Of a stretch of DNA of 64,000 nt, positions 60,299 to 64,000 are shown piece by piece. The position numbers were made by a program, and so were the translations under genes. The stretch covers positions 868,001 through 932,000 of the forward strand of contig OY754467.1 in the NCBI GenBank assembly GCA_963575645.1, read 5' to 3'. This DNA is from Xanthostigma xanthostigma. Lineage: Eukaryota; Arthropoda; Insecta; Raphidioptera; Raphidiidae. How positions within the stretch are numbered: the first letter of the stretch is position 1; each line of letters opens with the position of its first letter. The notes under the pieces are model-generated. The model made no database searches. It saw only the letters and a list, made by a program, of their open reading frames with translations, and was not told where the DNA came from.

Positions 60299-60675
60299 GT
60301 GGACAATAATGATCAAATAGACTTACGAGCTTTTACCTATTGCCCCCGGATACCGCGTAGCGACTGTACATTTTATAGTTCGGCCCTTGGCTATCATAAC
60401 CCGCGGTCAGGTCAGGTTAGTTATTTGCCGTTCCAAGATCCAGTTTGTATAATAATAAGCACGTGCACTCCCGACGGATATCTAAACAGATCTCAAAACA
60501 GCAACAAATAACGCAATAATACACACATAGCAACACGGCGTCGCGGCGCTTTATTGTCGCCGTAAAGGGGCTCCCATATCAGCGATCGCAGGACAAAGCG
60601 ACGCATGGCTCGGTTTTCATCCGACTGCGCAGACCATTGTGCTCATTACGGGACTTTGATTTGGGTCAAGCGTAT
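60299..60675. other. intergenic DNA, no gene recognised
   Basis: Somewhat G+C-richer (GGCGTCGCGGCGCTTTATTG near 60537) but without a recognisable protein or repeat. Confidence 0.35.
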
Positions 60676-61199
60676 AAAGGCCGCTGCACACGAGGCTGGA
60701 TTCCTTGCTAGATTCGACTACTAGTTTTCTATAGCGCTGCGGTTTTCTTGATTGCTTTTATGTGCTCGCTTCACACGAGGCTGGATTCCTTGCGAGATTC
60801 GACTACTAGTTTTCTAGCGCTGCAGGTTTCTTGATCTCGCTTCACACGAGACGTCTTTTCAAGCTTGTTTAGTAGACGGATCTATTGCGCGCGCGCAGTG
60901 ACAGTTCGAATATAAACACAAAGCAAAACGTGTCTGTTGTCTGACTGAGCAGAATGACGTCACGTTGGTCTGTGGGCGTTTGTTCATGTCGCCCACGTGA
61001 CAAGATACTGTTTCCCGATTGGTTCTCGCACAGAGCGAGCAGACGACCTAGCAAAAAAAATAGTCTCCGTTCTAATTTTAAAATCTATCTTGTTAGCTAG
61101 CAGGCGAGTCCGAAGTAACGTCATTACCAGCCTCGTACCCAGCCTGACGGCCAGCAGAAGTCCAAGCAGTGTTTCCAGTCTCGCGTGCAGCGGCCTTAA
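60676..61199. mobile_element. MITE, 'GCTGCACACGAG' family, complete copy
   Basis: AAGGCCGCTGCACACGAGGC at the left and GTCTCGCGTGCAGCGGCCTT at the right. The first 60 bp are partly repeated inside (TTCACACGAGGCTGGATTCC), so it has a duplicated left end. TTAA is at the right end and TATAA at the left. It is the reference copy for the family here. Confidence 0.8.
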
Positions 61200-61292
61200 A
61201 ACCGTACAATTGGCGCGACACTTTTATGGGACGACGTTACGTTTGTGTGCGTTGGATTAAACATGACTTTAGTTCAAGGTGACGTCTAGATA

Positions 61293-61338
61293 ACAAGGCG
61301 AAATTTAGTTATTAGAATTTCGCTTAAATTTATGTTTC
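61293..61338 (+). repeat. hairpin repeat 'GCGAAATT...AATTTCGC'
   Basis: GCGAAATTTAGTTATTAGAA continuing TTTCGCTTAAATTTATGTTT matches 47368-47412 at about 90%. It is possibly a transposon end; neither copy has a partner within reach. Confidence 0.5.
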
Positions 61339-61474
61339 ACATCGCCCGGCGTCCCAGCTCAAATTTTTTTATTGCATCGAAATTATTTATTCACGGAGGA
61401 ACAGAAATCCCGTCTCGCCAATATTGATGTCATTAACTAGTTTGTGCCGCGGGCAACCCCATGGTTAAACCGTT

Positions 61475-61866
61475 TTGTCACGTGGAGTAGTGGCGAAAGC
61501 AATAGACTCACATTCGGGAGATACCGGGTTCGAATCCTAGCGGAGGCTGCAGATGTGGCTGGGACTTTTTCTGTTGCCTCTCGCCGAGAAACGGTAATTC
61601 CCGCACCGGCCATCTTGTTGAGGTTTTCCATGGTTGAATATCGAGATGGTTCCTTATTCAAGGCCATGGCCGATTACCTGTCAAACTCCTATGCTCAAAA
61701 TTTGTCTACCTTATCCGAATGTCCCGAAATTCCTTCATTCGCCCATTGCTATTAATTAGTTGAAGTTGAAAAAATGTAGAAAATAACGGGAAATGTGATA
61801 GATGGAATGGAATGGAGTCTGTTATGACATAAGGTCGAGAAACGGACATTAAACGCATTATTGTTA
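61475..61866 (+). mobile_element. tRNA-derived SINE, copy 3
   Basis: Head TGGAGTAGTGGCGAAAGCAA with B box CGGGTTCGAATCCTAGCGG, then the shared body (GCCTCTCGCCGAGAAACGGT, AACAAGATGGCC-type sequence inverted) and 3' end CATTAAACGCATTATTGTTA. It stops directly against the Helitron terminus at 61868, so the Helitron inserted at or beside the SINE tail. Confidence 0.9.
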
Positions 61867-61867
61867 A

Positions 61868-62466
61868 CTATAGTGTGACCTGTGCGAATTATTCGCACTA
61901 AATAAGTATAATAATTATCACTTTACAAAATTATTTTTTAAATATGATTGCAGGTATTCAATTCGTTTCTAATTTTGCACACTGCTTATAACGTTCTTCT
62001 TTTTGTTGTATTACAATATGAAGCTCAGATGACAGATCGAAGAAATCTTTTAATAAAATTGTCATATAGAGGCGCAAGTAGCAAAAGCGTTGAGCTAAGC
62101 CGTCAGATGCCATCATGCAGCATTGCTGTGACGTTGTTCAGCGTTGCTCGCTGTTTCAAAATTATAGCCGTCAGATGGCAGTATGCGGTATTGTGTCTGT
62201 TGTATTACAATATGAAGGTCAGATGACAGATCGAAGTGTTGACGTTGTTTCAAAATTAAAACCGTCAGATGGCAGACGTTGTTCAGCGTTGCTGTATTTT
62301 AATTAATTTACAAAAACAAAAGCAATAATAAATTTTTCAGTTGTCGATGTCAGTAGAGCAAGCAATTATCTGTAAAATGATGTTTAATTTATGTAGAGAA
62401 ATTGTGAGGATTTTTCTAAAAAGGGAGGCAAACATTTTTAATCTTAGCGTATTAATATATATGAGA
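61868..62466 (-). mobile_element. Non-autonomous Helitron, copy 4
   Basis: Minus-strand start TCTCATATATATTAATACGC after an A. It ends with hairpin GTGCGAATAATTCGCAC and CACTATAG before T (CTAG altered by a two-base insertion). The interior is full length at 599 bp and carries the CCGTCAGATG repeats. Confidence 0.85.
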
Positions 62467-62889
62467 TTATATTTTGTCGACAATTATAGACGTAAGCAAT
62501 TTTGCCTTGGTGTCCACAGCTAATACAAGGGGGATGGGCCCATACAAACCCCAGCTTGTCGCTACACTAATTGCACGCCCTATATACAACTCCCTCACTC
62601 AATTTCCATAGAGTTCACTTTACTCTCTACTCGACTATGTTGTTTCATTTGTTTTCTGTGTATATATATGTACAAATCCGACGTTCTACTGTTTCACGTC
62701 TCGAATATTCCGCAGTATACGCGCTGCTGTTTTGTTTAAACAATTACAAAATTTGTTTGTCGCCAAAATACAAAGAATTTTCTCGCGGTTGTGACCTCAA
62801 CTCAATATGAAATTGCGAACAAAATACTTCAACACGAGGATACTGAATTATATACGCTCGAGGACAGAGGTCATAAGCTTGTAACAAGA
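62467..62889. other. intergenic DNA, no gene recognised
   Basis: Open frames here are short and without protein resemblance. No repeat family identified. Confidence 0.35.
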
Positions 62890-62893
62890 GAGG

Positions 62894-62973
<80 letters not shown>
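62890..62973. repeat. (AG)n microsatellite
   Basis: About 80 bp of almost pure AG/GA dinucleotide directly left of a Helitron-like terminus. Confidence 0.95.
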
Positions 62974-62974
<1 letters not shown>

Positions 62975-62975
<1 letters not shown>

Positions 62976-63431
62976 CTAATATATAAAGTTAAAGAGTTTG
63001 TTTGTTTGGTTGAACGCGCTAATCTCAGGAACTACCGGTTCGAATTGAAAAAACTTTTTTTTGTTGGATAGTTCATTTATCGAGGAAGGCTATAGGCTAT
63101 ATAATATCAAGCTACTACGACCAATAGGAGCGGAGCATCAATGAAAAATGTTGCAAAATTTAACTCAAAATTTGTCCGTCCGACAAAAACTTTTGAACGG
63201 TAACTCCGATCAACATGAAATTTGGACACAACATTCATCTCGGTAAACTAAGATGAACGTGCGTACTCATTCCCTCCCTATTCGTTCTTTTGCCCCGGGT
63301 GAAACCGGGCGGGACCACAAGTCTAATATATATATTTATAAATATTATTATCATGCTTTGAAAAACAACCTTACAGCAGTGGCTAAAAAAAAAAACAAAA
63401 TTAACGCGAGCGAGCCGCGGGTAAACGCTAG
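62975..63431 (+). mobile_element. Second Helitron-like element
   Basis: Begins TCTAATATATAAAGTTAAAG after an A and ends GAGCCGCGGGTAAACGCTAG before a T. The interior has GAACTACCGGTTCGAATTGA and GAGGAAGGCTATAGGCTATA, a sequence I recall as a very widespread non-autonomous Helitron of insects. It is 457 bp and unrelated in sequence to the four-copy family. An internal TCTAATATATATATTT at 63322 may mark a nested second start. Confidence 0.6.
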
Positions 63432-63651
63432 TCGACAATATATAGGTACTACCCGTCAGTTTTTATTTGTGTAGACGAATAGATGACTATTAAAATTTTA
63501 TATGGCCTGTAATGTTAGAAAAGAGGAATAAAAGACTAGACAATAAAGACACAATAATATATGATGCGGAATCATCATGTGCGACTCGTCTATAAACCGC
63601 GAATGGGGGCAGACTTCTAGGAAATATACAATACAGCTAACTTTAACGTAA

Positions 63652-64000
63652 ATGACGCTGCACACGAGGCTGGTTTTTGTCACCAGATTCCTTGCTATGA
63701 TTGGCTGCTAGGATTTCGTGATGGCTTCTACGTGTTCGCTTGCCACGATGCGTGTTTTTGATGCGCGCGCAGTGACAGTTCGAACGTTATACCAAAAGTG
63801 GACGTTTATTGTCTCTGAACAGAACACACACTATGTAACGCCATGTTTGTTTGTCGACGTCTGTCCGTGTCGCAAGATACTGTTTTCTGATTGGTTCTTG
63901 ATATCAGAGCCAGCAGAGGAGCAAGCTGCACGTATTTTCTACTTCTTTGTATATTTTTTTTTGTTGTAACTATAAATTTTACAGCATCATTGCAGATAGC
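63652..64000. mobile_element. MITE, 'GCTGCACACGAG' family, cut by window end
   Basis: Begins GACGCTGCACACGAGGCTGG and contains GCGCGCAGTGACAGTTCGAA, GAACAGAACACACACTATGT and CTGTTTTCTGATTGGTTCTT. The right end lies beyond the window. Confidence 0.7.

Overview
The window is 64 kb of an A+T-rich nuclear genome from an animal, almost certainly a winged insect. Split genes have GT-AG introns. A flightin gene (a flight-muscle thick-filament protein known only from pancrustaceans) is present. Two neuronal calcium sensor proteins read residue for residue like insect neurocalcin and its close paralogue. The order within insects cannot be fixed from the sequence; a hemipteran is a guess from the A+T content and the density of small transposons.

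Five host genes can be supported. (1) An intronless UBE2H-type ubiquitin-conjugating enzyme, minus strand, 5794-6342. (2) A two-exon, Arg/Glu-rich, probably muscle protein, plus strand, 7522-8895; myofilin-like is the best guess. (3) Flightin, two coding exons, plus strand, 13945-15293. (4) Neurocalcin, three coding exons, minus strand, 21583-22672, with exactly the 190-residue length of the fly protein as I remember it. (5) A second, 186-residue neuronal calcium sensor, four coding exons spread over 16 kb, minus strand, 30235-46111. Two muscle thick-filament candidates therefore lie beside two head-to-tail calcium sensors of the same family.

Almost everything else is transposon-derived and the right third (about 44-64 kb) is nearly solid repeat. 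Recognisable layers are: a non-autonomous Helitron family with four copies, one inside the flightin intron; a second Helitron-like element near the right end; a tRNA-derived SINE with three copies; hAT-, pogo/Tigger-, Tc1/mariner- and TTAA-flanked MITEs; decayed Tc1/mariner transposase pieces; a Penelope-type hammerhead ribozyme motif; and a 5'-truncated Jockey-type LINE sitting, with its target-site duplication intact, inside one arm of a long foldback element.

The least explained structure is an array of eight hairpin-forming sites, mostly at exact 30-bp spacing, about 0.9-1.1 kb upstream of the neurocalcin start codon. No operon, defence system or other multigene cassette is visible, and no claim of a new pathway is made.
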